The notes: generated by a model not told the origin, from the letters alone. A stretch of 64,000 nucleotides of DNA from Pseudofabraea citricarpa (GCA_029641185.1 JAPWGK010000017.1:62001-126000), one strand, 5' to 3'. Shown: positions 22,433 to 33,700, counted from the first letter of the stretch. A program made the numbers and translations.

Positions 22433-23482
22433 ATGCGACCTCAAGTTTACAGCGCCTTTGTGGCAATCTTCTCTGCTACTTCAGTCTCTTCTTTGCCGAC
22501 AGATCCTGCTCAAGCTCCAATTGCAGGGTTGAGTGATTACTACAGTGATTATCGCGGAATAGCACCGCCGTATCCAGGGAATGAGACGGATCCCATATTG
22601 CCAATCTACAACGGTACTGCAGCTCCTGATGATATTCTCTGGCAAAACCTCCTTGCTGCAGAGTGGGCGATTTTCGAATTTTACCAGAAGGGTGTTGAAA
22701 TGTTCAACACATCCTCGTTCACTGCGCTTGGACTTCCGAACACTACATATGATCGCATCCAAGAAATTCGAGCCAATGAAGCTGGTCATCTAGCAATCTT
22801 CCAGAGACAGATTTCGGATTACTCTCTGAAGCCTGGTCCATGCAAATACGCATTTGGGGTCACGGATGCTCAATCGTTCGTTGTTACACTTACTCTTCTC
22901 GAAATTGCATCTATCACCTTCCTGACGGGTCTTGTCCAACAAGCCAAAGTGAATAGTACCAAAGGTGCTTTGACAGCAATTGCTGCGACAGAAAGCCGAC
23001 ACAATACTTGGGCGTTGATGGATATATGGGATGTGAACCCTTTTGGAGGCCCAAGTGATACCTCTTTCCCATATGCAAACGAGATTTTGGACTCGACAAA
23101 TGGATTCGTTATTCCTGGAAGCTGTCCTCAAGAGAATCCAGTCTATCCATATCCTCGACAAGGACTTCCACAATTCACATATAACCCAAAAACAAATTCG
23201 ACTCTTACTTCTGGAACCCCGATTGAGTTTGTCTTCACAAGCGCACCTCCGGTCTGGGAAGATGGAAAGAACTATTATGCAGTCTTCTATCACGGCTTTC
23301 TCAACATCAGCATGCCATTTGATACGAAGACAAACACGACCATGATTCCTGACTTCGAACTGAACAAGGGCCTCATCGTTGGCATTATTTCTGATACCCC
23401 CGGTGCACCCACTATTGATACAGTTGTGGCGGGACCAGTGTTGCTAGTTGAACAACCTGCAGGAGCTATCAAGTCCGCTTGA
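22433..23482 (+). CDS. Secreted ferritin-like (Ferritin_2/Rds1-type) protein
   Basis: A single-exon gene of 349 residues with an N-terminal signal peptide (about 1-20, ending Ser-Ser-Leu-Pro). Residues about 65-205 form a four-helix ferritin-like domain. Carboxylate and Glu-x-x-His metal-type motifs are visible at Glu-Trp-Ala-Ile-Phe-Glu, Asn-Glu-Ala-Gly-His, Leu-Leu-Glu-Ile and Ala-Thr-Glu-Ser-Arg-His. The C-terminal third is beta-rich, with several Asn-x-Ser/Thr sites. The architecture matches fungal Rds1 (regulated by stress) proteins, which are secreted or wall-associated; their chemistry is unproven. Rds1 in fission yeast is induced by nutrient and temperature stress, but no specific element was identified here. 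The family assignment is good and the function is open. Confidence 0.87.
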   Translation: MRPQVYSAFVAIFSATSVSSLPTDPAQAPIAGLSDYYSDYRGIAPPYPGNETDPILPIYNGTAAPDDILWQNLLAAEWAIFEFYQKGVEMFNTSSFTALGLPNTTYDRIQEIRANEAGHLAIFQRQISDYSLKPGPCKYAFGVTDAQSFVVTLTLLEIASITFLTGLVQQAKVNSTKGALTAIAATESRHNTWALMDIWDVNPFGGPSDTSFPYANEILDSTNGFVIPGSCPQENPVYPYPRQGLPQFTYNPKTNSTLTSGTPIEFVFTSAPPVWEDGKNYYAVFYHGFLNISMPFDTKTNTTMIPDFELNKGLIVGIISDTPGAPTIDTVVAGPVLLVEQPAGAIKSA

Positions 23483-24036
23483 GAGTGTAGATGATGATGA
23501 TGACATGACTGAAGAGTATTGGAACGGGGGCTTAAGTAATTAAGAACACCACAATAGAAATGTAATTAATAACATGATTTAATTTGACTATCATAAGAGA
23601 AAATATCTTGACAGCTTATTTTAGTGCAGATTTTTGAGTTGCAATGATTGCGTTTTGCCGAGTCTGTTGGTGGAGTAATTAAATGTGACTTAGTCCAGAG
23701 CCGGAGGAGTTGACGCGAAACCTTCAAGTGTCTTAGCATACAAACAATTTCCCGGCTCGTGGCGGTCTTGTGGCTTCCGATCAGCAAAGATCTGCAATAG
23801 TCATAGCTGCAGATCTTGTAGATCAGCAGGCACCAGTCCTATTAAAGCTTGTGCCCAACTCTAATTCTGTATCCACCCGAAGCACATGTAAGTCCTCGTC
23901 ATGGTTTTATGGCGTGTCCTCTCCCTCAGAATTCACATTTCTCAGCTCCACTTTCTTTCTCCAGGTTTATCTTTCAGAGTCTTAATTGCACATAGAAATC
24001 CTTCAGTTAGGGTTTTTAGTACCTCATTACTTCATT
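23483..24036. other. Intergenic
   Basis: Left part: 3' UTR with a GATGATGATGATGA run just after the Ferritin_2 stop. Right part: promoter and leader of the thioesterase gene, with a CT-rich segment near 23950-23965. No gene. Confidence 0.5.
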
Positions 24037-24725
24037 ATGTCCAAGCAATTGCAGTCCTTTGGACAGCCAGTTGCTGACCCACTTGCATATTTCCGCAATA
24101 TCCCGTGGTGTGCGACCCTCCTCTCTGACAAAAGTGTCCTGCACATTGCCGTTCCCGATCGAAACCCGATAGTCAGCGGCGAGTCAGCTCTCGTACGCGT
24201 GACATTGAATACCCCCGATACAGTAAAGGCATGTATAACATGTTTTCGAAAGGCACCCAAAGGTTCGCCTGAAAAGGACGAGAAAGGTTTAGCACCTGGC
24301 GAGGATAAGGCAAATCCTTTCTTGGAGATCTTTGCGCTTATCGAGCTGGGCCAAGGAGTGAACGGGTTTGCAAACACTGCCCATGGCGGTATCTTTGGTG
24401 TTGTGCTTGATGAGGTTATGGGTACAGCAGCAAATCATCAAGCCGGTACGTGATCCACCAAATATATTTTATGGGAAGATTATTAACGGGCTGTATAGAA
24501 AACGGTGCTTATACAGCCTACTTAAATGTGAAGTTCATAAAGCCAATGTATACTCCATGCGTAATGGTTTGCCGCGGAAGAGTTGTTAAAAAAGAGGGAA
24601 AGAAGTTATTTTTGAGAGGGTCATTTGAGAATAAGGATGGAGTTGTGTTAGCTGAGGCTGATGGTTTGTGGATAATGATGCCCAACAACGTCGGCAGAGA
24701 AAAGATTGGGAAAACAAAATTGTGA
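24037..24725 (+). CDS. Hotdog-fold thioesterase (PaaI/THEM4-like)
   Basis: Two exons (24037-24445, 24499-24725; donor GTACGT, acceptor TGTATAG) encode 211 residues. The start at 24037 is the first ATG; the frame extends upstream only from a TTG. The hotdog core lies in the C-terminal half. Its signature is Asn-Thr-Ala-His-Gly-Gly-x-x-x-x-x-x-Leu-Asp-Glu, where the His-Gly-Gly turn and the Asp/Glu of the central helix form the active site in 4HBT thioesterases. The following strand is Ala-Tyr-Thr-Ala-Tyr-Leu-Asn-Val-Lys-Phe, then a Lys-rich strand and Ala-Asp-Gly-Leu-Trp. Such proteins hydrolyse acyl-CoA. No targeting peptide is obvious. The intron separates the catalytic helix from the long strand and keeps phase 1. 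Confidence 0.88.
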
Positions 24726-25171
24726 CGTTGACGATGGATATTTAAGTAGAGGGTTCTAGCTATTTGTTAAGTGAGATAATCAATTGGTTATGAGATTTGC
24801 TTTACCTACACGAGCTGTGCTTTGTAACCCACATAAATAGCTTGAGGTTGAGCCATGTCATTGAAAATAGAGTAAGTTAAATATGTGCTATTCAGTACGA
24901 ATAGATAGTAGGTAGAGACCATGATGATAAAGATAAACATGAAACCATGAAGTTGCCCGCAGGGCTAAGAAAGAGGCACATCTTGGCAATTTACTAATCC
25001 AAGCTAGCCTGCAAGACACATACGTAACAAGTTAGGTGACCCCGCCCTGCCTTAGAAGCAATTTATCAGGAATTGCATAACTAGATGTGCAACCTAAAAC
25101 GTCAATTATTCTCCTTTTTCTTACGTTCAAAACAATCATTTTAGGATAATATCAAGCAGTTGTACAACACC
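24726..25171. other. Intergenic
   Basis: Short spacer with the thioesterase 3' UTR and the RidA-gene promoter. No open frame of note. Confidence 0.5.
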
Positions 25172-25656
25172 ATGTCTCATCTTCAGTACTATAGCTACAA
25201 GGGATTTGGCGAAACCGCACGTGAACAGTCCTCTTACAGTCAGACTGTACGTGTTGGTGACCGCATCGAATGCTCAGGACAAGGTACTTTCCCTACTTTT
25301 ATCCTGACACAAAAAGCTCACCAGAAATACCAGGTGGATGGGTTCCAGAAACAGGCAAAGTTCATACAGACTTGAAGATGGAAATTGACCAAGCGTTCGC
25401 AAACGTCGAGCTAGCACTCAAAGACGCTGGTGGTAAAGGCTGGAGCCAAGTCTTCCGAGTCACTATTTATCTTGTGGATATGACGGAGGACTCACTCGTT
25501 CCAACTGTGGAGAGTGTCAAGAAGTGGATGCCGAATCATAAGCCAATTTTGACATTGCTTGGGGTGAAACAGCTTGCTTTGGAAGGAATGAGGATTGAGG
25601 TTGAAGCGATTGCACATGATGAAGAGAGGGCAAAGCCAACGGAGAAAATTGATTAA
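25172..25656 (+). CDS. RidA/YjgF/YER057c/UK114-family protein
   Basis: Two exons (25172-25283, 25334-25656; donor GTACTT, acceptor TACCAG) encode 144 residues. The ATG at 25172 has a CACC context. After splicing the sequence runs Cys-Ser-Gly-Gln-Gly-Gly-Trp, the typical second strand of the fold. Further marks are Gln-Ala-Phe-Ala-Asn-Val-Glu, Val-Phe-Arg-Val-Thr-Ile-Tyr-Leu and a C-terminal Arg-Ile-Glu-Val-Glu-Ala-Ile-Ala. Canonical RidA deaminates reactive 2-aminoacrylate and related enamines using a conserved Arg in an Arg-Ser-x-Val-Glu-Val-Ala strand. Here that strand reads Thr-Leu-Leu-Gly-Val-Lys, with no Arg in place, so the protein probably belongs to a non-RidA subgroup with another or unknown activity. 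No mitochondrial presequence is seen. Confidence 0.88.
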
Positions 25657-25791
25657 AGATATCAGGACGTAAGATTTATGATCTCTCAGCTGGCTATAAC
25701 TTCTGCTTAATGAATGACAATCTGATCGAGTATTGGAGGTTGTTGCAAAGATTCCACCATGTTGCCTTCTGAATTCGTTTGTGAAAGATGC

Positions 25792-26818
25792 TTAGACATA
25801 TGTTCCCATCTGTTGTTTCTCAGCAGCAACTGGAGCAGCAGCAGGAGGGCCTGCGTCAGCATAAGTAACATCTGTTTCGGAAACGGCTTTAGGATCAGCA
25901 ACTTTGCGTGATGCCCTCCTCCTCAACGAAAACCCGGCAACAGTGACAATATAAAGCACAAACATGACCCCAGCAATTATTATGTAGGCCAACCTTGCAC
26001 CTCCATCTTGTTCTGATAATCTAAGGCCTAGCCCACCATTGACAACACCTGCAATAATAAGGATACGACCCAGCCACAGGTGAAGATGACCCGCTGCACC
26101 GCGTCTCTGGTTCTTCCGAAAGAAGCAGTGTTGGAGGAAGCCCAATAATGGTTGAGCTGTTGCGAAGAGGCCGATAACAGCAACACCGAGAATTGTATGT
26201 GTGTTGTTGAAAAGCTATATCAGGTCAAATTTCAACCTTCCACGTGTGATACAAGTGACTGACCTCATCTTCTTCTTGGGCTAGGTATATGCCCAATCCA
26301 AGACCAGCAATCATAGCTGCTACACTCAGCAGTTGGAACGCAGCATGGATGTACCATTTTCCAAGGACACGCATTGCTAGAGCTCCGAGAGGAAAGAAGA
26401 GTAGCATAACACCAGACATGACGATTCCGTGTGCTACTTTGATTCTTCTCACTTCACGGTCCTCTCTTTCTTCTCTTTCTAATCCATTTCCTATTCCCTC
26501 AAATACATCGTTGTCTCCATCTTCTCCACCTCCCCGACCACCGCCTCTGCCATTCCTAGGAAGGATCTCTCTCCTCTCCTTAGCATGGCGAGGGTCAAAA
26601 AGATGAGACTCAATGTCGGAGTCGCTAACGGAGTAAGTGAGTGATTGGCTTCCTAAAGAGATGCAAACACTCGTCTTTGGGCCATGGCAAATAACCTCAT
26701 CAGCGAGAGTAATAGTGCCTGATCATATATCAATTAGAAAATCAACTTCTTTCGTTGTTGAGGAGATCTTACTGAGGAGTATAGTCAATAGAACTAGACA
26801 TGCTGTGATCAACTTCAT
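25792..26818 (-). CDS. Cytochrome b561-type membrane protein lacking a DOMON domain
   Basis: Three exons on the minus strand (26818-26773, 26718-26264, 26214-25792) encode 307 residues. Exon 1 gives a signal peptide. The extracellular part is only about 85 residues, followed by a Gly/Arg then Glu/Asp/Arg-rich linker. The b561 core then has about five membrane helices. The four helix histidines of the family are present: His112 (Ala-His-Gly), His140 (Ile-His-Ala), His173 (Thr-His-Thr) and His212 or His210 (Gly-His-Leu-His-Leu). They should bind two b-hemes for trans-membrane electron transfer. Fungal and plant relatives usually carry a full DOMON heme or sugar-binding domain before this core; here it is missing or reduced to a stub. 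The cytosolic tail is Ala/Pro-rich. Intron 1 contains an in-frame stop, which supports its removal. The electron donor and acceptor are unknown. Confidence 0.83.
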
Positions 26819-27868
26819 CCTGATGGTCTTTGGATGATTATCTGAGCGATGGTGGGGTTTGAAACAAATGTGACAGCTACAGCTTTGTTGATACCCGTGC
26901 TATTCAGGAGTATATGACCAGAATCAGAGTTCAAGGACCAAATTCTCGAGTCATATATTGCAGCGTATAACGAAGTCTAAGCCCCAGGATTGTACACGTC
27001 AGCTACTGAATCTTTAGGTGATACTTCCGGCTACTTACGTGAATCTTCCGGATTTCGCTGTCAGAATTACATTCTCATATGCGATGATTGGAAGCTGTTC
27101 AGATGTTGGGGTGGTACAAATGGATGGATGGCCAGGGCATCGCAAGCGAGAAGGTCAAAATCAAGACCGTGGCGCTGTCTGAGCCGTTTCAGCTATGTCT
27201 TAAGTGCGGGGATCGGCTCGTGAGTGATGTTTATGTTTTCGCAGTAGAAGCCGCAGAATGGAAATCAGAGCCATTTACTGGTTTGTACTACGAAAATGAG
27301 AATCCTGATAGAATTTAGATGGTTGGAGCTGACGCGGCAATGCGTTAGTTTTGATGTAGTGTACAGTGGCGTGATAAGGATTCCGCACTGTTGGATTGAG
27401 CCAAGTAAAAGAATAAGCAATTACAACACTCGTCCTACCTACTTCTTACTGTAAGCATTGCATCATTGGTGCACCAACTTTTGGATGCTCTGTATGTAAG
27501 TCTCGACCCCACCCAATCCCCATCGCTTAATAAAGTTTAGCGAGTGACAATGCTACAACGTATTGCACACCGCTGGGCTTATCTCAATTCTCAATGCATA
27601 CGCATTGATACAATAGGTCGATCTCCAGCATAGGACTCAACAGAGTAGACGACTCATCTGACATAGTGAGGCTCGGACTTTGAAGGTTTTGAGTCAAGTG
27701 TAAATCACGCGGTTAGATCACGTGGAGATTGCATTATCGCCGCTTACCTAATGTGCCTGAATTTATCGCGAGATTCCGAGAGCTCCTAAACAGCAAACTT
27801 CATCAAGCTATGATCTCACGATAAAATCGAGCTTTCTTGTGTGGTACTATTATTCCGACGAGGCAAGT
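26819..27868. other. Intergenic between divergent genes
   Basis: Two overlapping open stretches on the plus strand (26990-27223 and 27088-27318) show no motif. No gene is supported. The region holds the divergent promoters of the b561 and RRM-like genes. Confidence 0.5.
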
Positions 27869-28645
27869 ATGGATGCGTCACACATTAGGACAATTGCGCA
27901 GCGGGCCATTCACATAAAGATGTTCCCAATTGCGAAGAACTTCTCAGAACGACGCGAGGTTTTTCGAGTAATTCAGAGTTATGGGGAGGTTGAGATGTTC
28001 CAGTCTTTGAAGGTTTGCCTGGCTTCTCCTCTGTTCATACTATTGTAAACTAAGTTTGTCCTTTCACAGTACACGTTCTCCCGCACGGAAACAAGTTTCC
28101 TAGCGATTTTCAGACACGAATCATCTGCGCAACACCTGTTAGATGCCACTCCGGTGCGCTACACCTTACTCCCCATACAAGACAAAGCTCCCAGTATTAC
28201 GTCTTCGAACACGGAAGATACCACAGATTCTACAAATTCCACAGATTCTGCAGATTCCGCAGATTCCACTGCATCATTAGAGAGCCACAACAAAGATCCC
28301 TCAGAGAAGCCGCGGTTCTTCCAACTCGATTGCGAGCGCTCCAAACAACGTCTCGGTAACCTCCTTTCGCCCGCCGAGAACAAGCTTAGTGGGAAATGGT
28401 ATCCTGTAAAGGAACATGTGTCACCATTTGCGGAACATCTGTCTCATCAGCTGCCTCCATCTATTGCAAAGCCAGGCTTGACGGATTGGGAAAGGGGCTC
28501 GATTGCCCCGGTAGAAGTGAATAGCGACCTGATCACAACTAAGCCATGGAGGCTGGTTAAGAAGGATTTGGAGAGGACACCCGCGCCTAAGATTAGTCCC
28601 AAGATGCTGTGGGAAGCGGGCAAGAAAGCACAAGCAAATCAATAA
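27869..28645 (+). CDS. RRM-like conserved fungal protein, unknown function
   Basis: Two exons (27869-28012, 28070-28645; donor GTTTGC, acceptor TTTCACAG, phase 0) encode 239 residues. The join completes an RRM-like beta-alpha-beta-beta unit: Ile-His-Ile-Lys-Met-Phe-Pro-Ile, Arg-Arg-Glu-Val-Phe-Arg-Val-Ile, Gly-Glu-Val-Glu-Met-Phe, then Ser-Phe-Leu-Ala-Ile-Phe with a helix. Residues about 95-118 form an Asp/Ser/Thr/Ala tract coded by a 9-base imperfect repeat. The C-terminal part is Pro/Lys-rich, with a Trp-rich short motif near Gly-Lys-Trp-Tyr-Pro. I do not recognise a named family; similar architecture occurs in fungal mitochondrial RNA-associated proteins, but no presequence is clear here. 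The first ATG in frame is at 27869. An additional upstream exon cannot be excluded, since the frame extends 5' from a GTG. Confidence 0.68.
28203..28276 (+). repeat. Imperfect 9-base coding minisatellite (Asp-Ser-Thr/Ala)
   Basis: About six imperfect copies of a unit close to ACAGATTCC (variants GCAGATTCC, ACAAATTCC) lie inside exon 2 of the RRM-like gene. They encode alternating Thr/Ala-Asp/Asn-Ser triplets. Such tracts change length easily by slippage without shifting the frame. Confidence 0.8.
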
Positions 28646-28988
28646 GAGGCAGAACACATACATGGCTGATTGGATAAACAGACATTCATACCACTGGAAC
28701 CACCAGAGTGGGGTTTGCGTCAGCAATTGAACTTTTGCTGTGTAATCTGCATTATATGCTCGTCCAAAAACATTCCCATGGCAATATATAAGCTTAGAAT
28801 TGGGAGATGTAAGTGGCAAGGATGACGCCGACGTCCATTGTGCGGAGTACTAGGATGGTTAATATAGAAGATTGGAGGCTCAAACTAGCACATGAGCATA
28901 TGGTAAAGACACGGAAGGAGATACCAAGGCCACGAGTGCATGGTATTTAGAAGTGATTCAAATGTATTTACTTCTATTTATTGAAGAT
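28646..28988. other. Short convergent intergenic region
   Basis: Lies between the convergent stops of the RRM-like and Nit2-type genes and should hold both 3' UTRs. No gene seen. Confidence 0.5.
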
Positions 28989-30057
28989 TTATACTTCATC
29001 CTTGAGAGACTCGTCTCCAACACTCACATCAGGGTACACATCAAACCTCCTCTGGCCATATATGGGGATTCCTTTCCTCGTCTCGTCAATCTTGGCTCCG
29101 TCCAACTCAGCATATACAATCTCTTCTGCCTCTCCAGCCTCAGTAATAACCTCGGCGATTGGATCCACAACCAAACTGTGACCCCAAGCGTGATAACTCG
29201 CGCTCAAGTCCCTTGCTGGACTACACAATGCCACATAACACTGGTTATCCACGGCCCTTCCTTGACCAAGAAGCTTCCAGTGAATGGGACCCGTTGTCAG
29301 GTTGAAAGCACCCGGGTACAGGAGCGCAAAGGCTCCTTTGCGCGCTGCGATCATGGCTAATTCTGGGAAGCGAATATCATAGCAGATAGCTACAGCAACC
29401 TTCCCATACTCTGGAAGATCCACCACTGTGATCTTATTTCCCGGAGTCAGAACTTCAGATTCCTTGAATGTGATCTTCCCAGGAATATCAATGTCGAACA
29501 GATGTACTTTCCGGTGGGTAGCCAGCAGCTCGCCTGACGGAGAGAAGGTCAAGGAGGTATTGTAGTATTTCTTGGTCTTGGGTTCGATTTCGGGGATTGA
29601 GCCGCCTATGAGGTAGGCCTTAGCCTCCTTGGCTATCGAGGAAAGTGCATGGAAGCTGGGGGATTGTTCGGCGGTTGGTGGTGAGGGGAGGAGTTGCTCT
29701 GCGTAGCTGGGGAAGAATTCACAGCCATAAGGCGAGTTGAAGCATTCGGGAAGCACAATTATCTTTGCGCCTGCGGATGCTGCTTCGAAAACTTTTTCGC
29801 GAGCGTGTAGGAGGTTTGCAGATTTGTTGGGGCCTGTTGAGACTCTCTATCAGTATATATATTGGCATTTGGTATGCTTAAGGAAGACGTGGGGTGAAAG
29901 TAGATGCGGACGAACCGCTAGCTAATTGAACCAGTGCCAACTTGACGGGCTTTTTAAGTAGAGAAGCCATGGTCGTCGATATACTTCGGCTTGATCCAAA
30001 TCTTTGATGGCGGGAGGGGAAAAGAATACACCTGAAGGTTTGCAAGGTCCTCAGCAT
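28989..30057 (-). CDS. nit2: Nit2-type omega-amidase (carbon-nitrogen hydrolase)
   Basis: Two exons on the minus strand, the second 29833-28989. From the ATG at 29970 (exon 1 29970-29916) the protein has 299 residues. The same frame is open to an ATG at 30057, which adds a 29-residue Arg/Ser/Thr/Phe-rich extension without acidic residues, like a mitochondrial presequence. The nitrilase triad is present (299-residue numbering): Glu48 in Leu-Pro-Glu-Cys-Phe-Asn-Ser-Pro-Tyr-Gly, Lys127 in His-Arg-Lys-Val-His-Leu-Phe-Asp, and Cys169 in Ala-Ile-Cys-Tyr-Asp-Ile-Arg-Phe. The Asn-Ser-Pro-Tyr-Gly signature fits Nit2/Nit3, which hydrolyse 2-oxoglutaramate and 2-oxosuccinamate from transaminase side reactions. 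The intron donor is GTTCGT and the acceptor CAACAG. Which start is used is unresolved; both may be. Confidence 0.9.
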
Positions 30058-30733
30058 GATTTGGAAGCTGAAAGACCATATCGAGAATGGGATGGCATGG
30101 GATGACGATAGCGGGGCCAACGGGTCGGAACAGCTCTCACCCCTGTTTCTCGCCAAATGTTTCTTCCGACCTCGCTCTGCTTTCAGTTTCAACATCTTCA
30201 TCCTCAGTCAAGTCTATCTTCATTTGTTCTGTCTCTAGAATGGTCTTACATTCTATTACTACCAGATACTCAGAGTCTGTGAATGCTCTATCTAGTCTGG
30301 TACATACAACTTGCAATTTGCCATTTGGGATTCATTCAATACGGTCTATGTGTCGCTCAAGTTTCGCCATTCATTTTCTTAAAATGAGTGCGTGGAACAA
30401 CACATGAGCTCACGTCATGGAATTATCTATTTTGAAGCAGGAGGAATGAACCGCTGCCCATTTTTTTGTATAAGCCTAAGTCATTCCTTCCAAATGGAGT
30501 TGCAGTATCAGTTTGCAGCCTCTTCAACTAGTGTACAAGTGTGCCTTCCCAGCTACAGAGATCACTTATCCTGACATCAACATCTTCATCTCTTGGAAAA
30601 CCTCACCAAGCATCTTCATCCTTGACCTCATAAACTCCATTCTTTTTATATATTCATTCTATCGCAGGTGCATGTCCATCAGGCTGGAACTGGTGGTTCG
30701 TATCGAGACGTCTCCTATCCCTGAATCATTTCA
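30058..30733. other. Intergenic between divergent genes
   Basis: Divergent promoter DNA for the Nit2-type gene and the large MFS gene. Plus-strand open stretches of 60-107 codons have no motif. A pyrimidine-rich leader with CATCTTCATC repeats lies near 30580-30640. Confidence 0.5.
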
Positions 30734-33700
30734 ATGAACGAGTTTCCTTCAGAGCCATCCGGGGCTCTTATAAATCGAAATCGAAATCGGAGCTCGACTC
30801 AGGATAGCACCGGCCTTGACTATTCAACTGTCCTTCACATCGAAGAAGACATATCATCCCGTATTCGTAATCTCCTACTTTCACGCCATCATCACCACCC
30901 ACCGCGTACACCGTCTCATTCAGAAGAGGACCTTTCTGTGCAGCGGAAAAATTCCAATATATACGACGCCTTCGACTTCAGCAGCGCTAAAAGTGTTGCC
31001 AAACAGGCACGACTGGAGAGACTCCAGAGTGGCCGATTGAGTGTGCCCGTCAATTCAGTACCAATAGTCTCGAGCGGTACATCTCGACACCCATCAGTAC
31101 CCAGTAGGTCATCTTTGAATCCTATCGACGTTGTAAGAGATGGTAATAATGACCCTTCCAACATACCAAGTACTTTTGGAGAAGGAGAACGATTGGGCTT
31201 CCCAAGACTTGTCTTGGTTGACAAAGCGCCAGCGGACGAATCCGTCATACGATCGTGCTTCCCAGGACGCTCTAGTGATCAAGCAGGTAACGACAATACA
31301 GATCCTTGCGATATGTCGGGAGATTTTGAAAAGGGTGAAAGACTCCATTTCCCTCGGTTGGTTTTGGTTGATAAGCCCAAACCCGATGAGACCGTTGTCC
31401 GCTCATGCCTCCTTCAAGATTTTAGAGCAAGGAAACAATCTAGCAGAATCAGCAAGAGAAAATCCGATACAGCCAAATCTGAATACCTCGAAGGAGATCC
31501 AATGCTTTATAAATCATGCCCGCCCGGCTGTGATAAAGAACACCATTTACCAGCCTTGCCAGGTGTCACTCTAAATCCCAAAAAAGACAACAGTCTGCCG
31601 GATGAGATTAAAGAATTGCCAATCGGCAACCGAAGGCCACGAACTGATGGCCAAGCGGACGTTAGCCAAGACTCGGGCAGGGGTACTAGACGTCGTTCTT
31701 TGACTGTACTCTCTCCAACTCCAACTGGGCTTTCGTCTACTCATCCAGCTGATCTCACATTCGAATCCGCTTCAAGTCCACGTTCTAGTACATTCGATTC
31801 TGAGAAGGCGAGGCCTGCCCGTAGAATTTCCAAAGAAATTGCTGAGATCATTGCTCAAAGCCTTTCAGCAACTGCAGCTGGCAGCAATTTCACTGAGCCA
31901 AATTCGAGAGTTCGCCGGTTGTCAGATGAATCTATCGGTACAATAACCGATCAGATACCCCTCAAGAAGACAAAGCCATACAATCCGTCCCTGTTATCTG
32001 GGGCATCAAGATCCTCGGCTCGTCACTCGTTACTGAAGTCTTCTGGTGCTTCTCAGCCTATCGACAATGGACTCCCTGTACCTCCAGTATTGACCCCAGT
32101 TGCCATAACACCACCGACTGTTTCTTCACAGGCTCTCTCAAAGAACATCCACGAGCCCTCAGGTGCACAGTCTCTGAAATCGCTGGCTTCTACTCCGCGG
32201 CATGAGATGAATGAAAGTCCTTGGGTAACTCTGCCGATTCCAAACTTTCACCAAGATGTCGAACCCAACTTTTCGGCCCCTGTCAGTACAAATGATCAGC
32301 AAGAAGCAATTGTGCTTCAGAATACTACCAGAGATTTGGCAGCCACATCCAAAATGTTGGAAGGGTCTTTAAGTAAAGCTTCTTTATGGAATGAACCACC
32401 TGCATCTCGCAGATCAACAGATTCAACGGCCACTAGTTTCCACGATCTAGACCTCTCGGGTGATGCTGGTTTCTCTAAACAACATCCATACTCATCCCTC
32501 TCAAGTGTACAGTCAGAGAAACAAGGTGGACGACCTCGCCAATACTCAGACAATTTTGAAAGTGTTCCTTTGAACTCCGATCGGGAAGATCTACCTCGTC
32601 TACCATCGGATGCCACGAGCAGGAACTGGCCGCTGCGTAAGAAAGGGTCTACTGATTTCGCTGGTATTCCTGGTCGAGATTTATCCAGCAGACCGAACGA
32701 AGAAATTCCTGCTGACGAGAACAATAACTCGCCACAAGAAAGAATTGGCCAGAAGCACATACAATGGTTCAAGGATCTTTTGAACAATAAAAATTCTAAC
32801 GAATCATATCAAACTCAATTGACTGCCATGCCAAAACGTAGTCGACGGTCGCCAGAAACTCCCGAAGTACGTCAGCGAGCTATGACGAGTCCTCTAGGGC
32901 ACGCTGAGCAACTGCTTCCGATGACAACACCAAAGCCAAGCGCATATACCCCGAAAGGACCAAAACGTTCTATAACCTCTGCAGCCTCTCAGACATTTTC
33001 AAAAACCATCATGGATCTTGAACATCTTCTCAATGAAGCACTGGGCATAGCACGTCTCGCAGTTGACAAGGAAACTGCACCAAGTATATTGGGTACTGCA
33101 ACGGAATTATTGAAAGGTAGACGAAAAAGATCAAGTGCAGAGAGTGTTCATGAAAGTCTTCGCAGCTTCTCTTCTACTAGCAGCGATAATTCTGAACTTT
33201 CGGTCGAATCAGTGCCGCTGATGTCACCAGAGGATAAAGGAGTGGTAATCCAGACCATGGCAGCAGACACAATAGAGGGGCATCATACTTCTGACTGGCC
33301 ACCTACAGGTAGAGAGGCGGCACCACTTCTACCTCAATCTGCAAGACAATCAGTGACCCGAGACGCAAAGCCAGACCTTGAAGATAAAGCTAAACGCAAT
33401 GCTTCTAGCGAACGTGAGCCACCGAGAAAAAGTATTGTGGCCAGCATTCCTGAACAGCAAAGATTGAGCAGTAGAAAAAACACTACAGTTTCTCAAGACA
33501 AGACTACCCGAAATATGTCTGTCGCACTTGAAACTCATGTGCTCATTCATCCAGTGATAACAAGCAATGTGCAAGGAAAGCGAATTAATACTGCCAGGCA
33601 AGCTTCAGAGGAGAATTCGATAAGTACTAGTATCGGTTCGCCTAATTTACGGTCTCAGTCCATTCAGAGCAAACAAGATGTGCGTGAGTATATCAAGATT

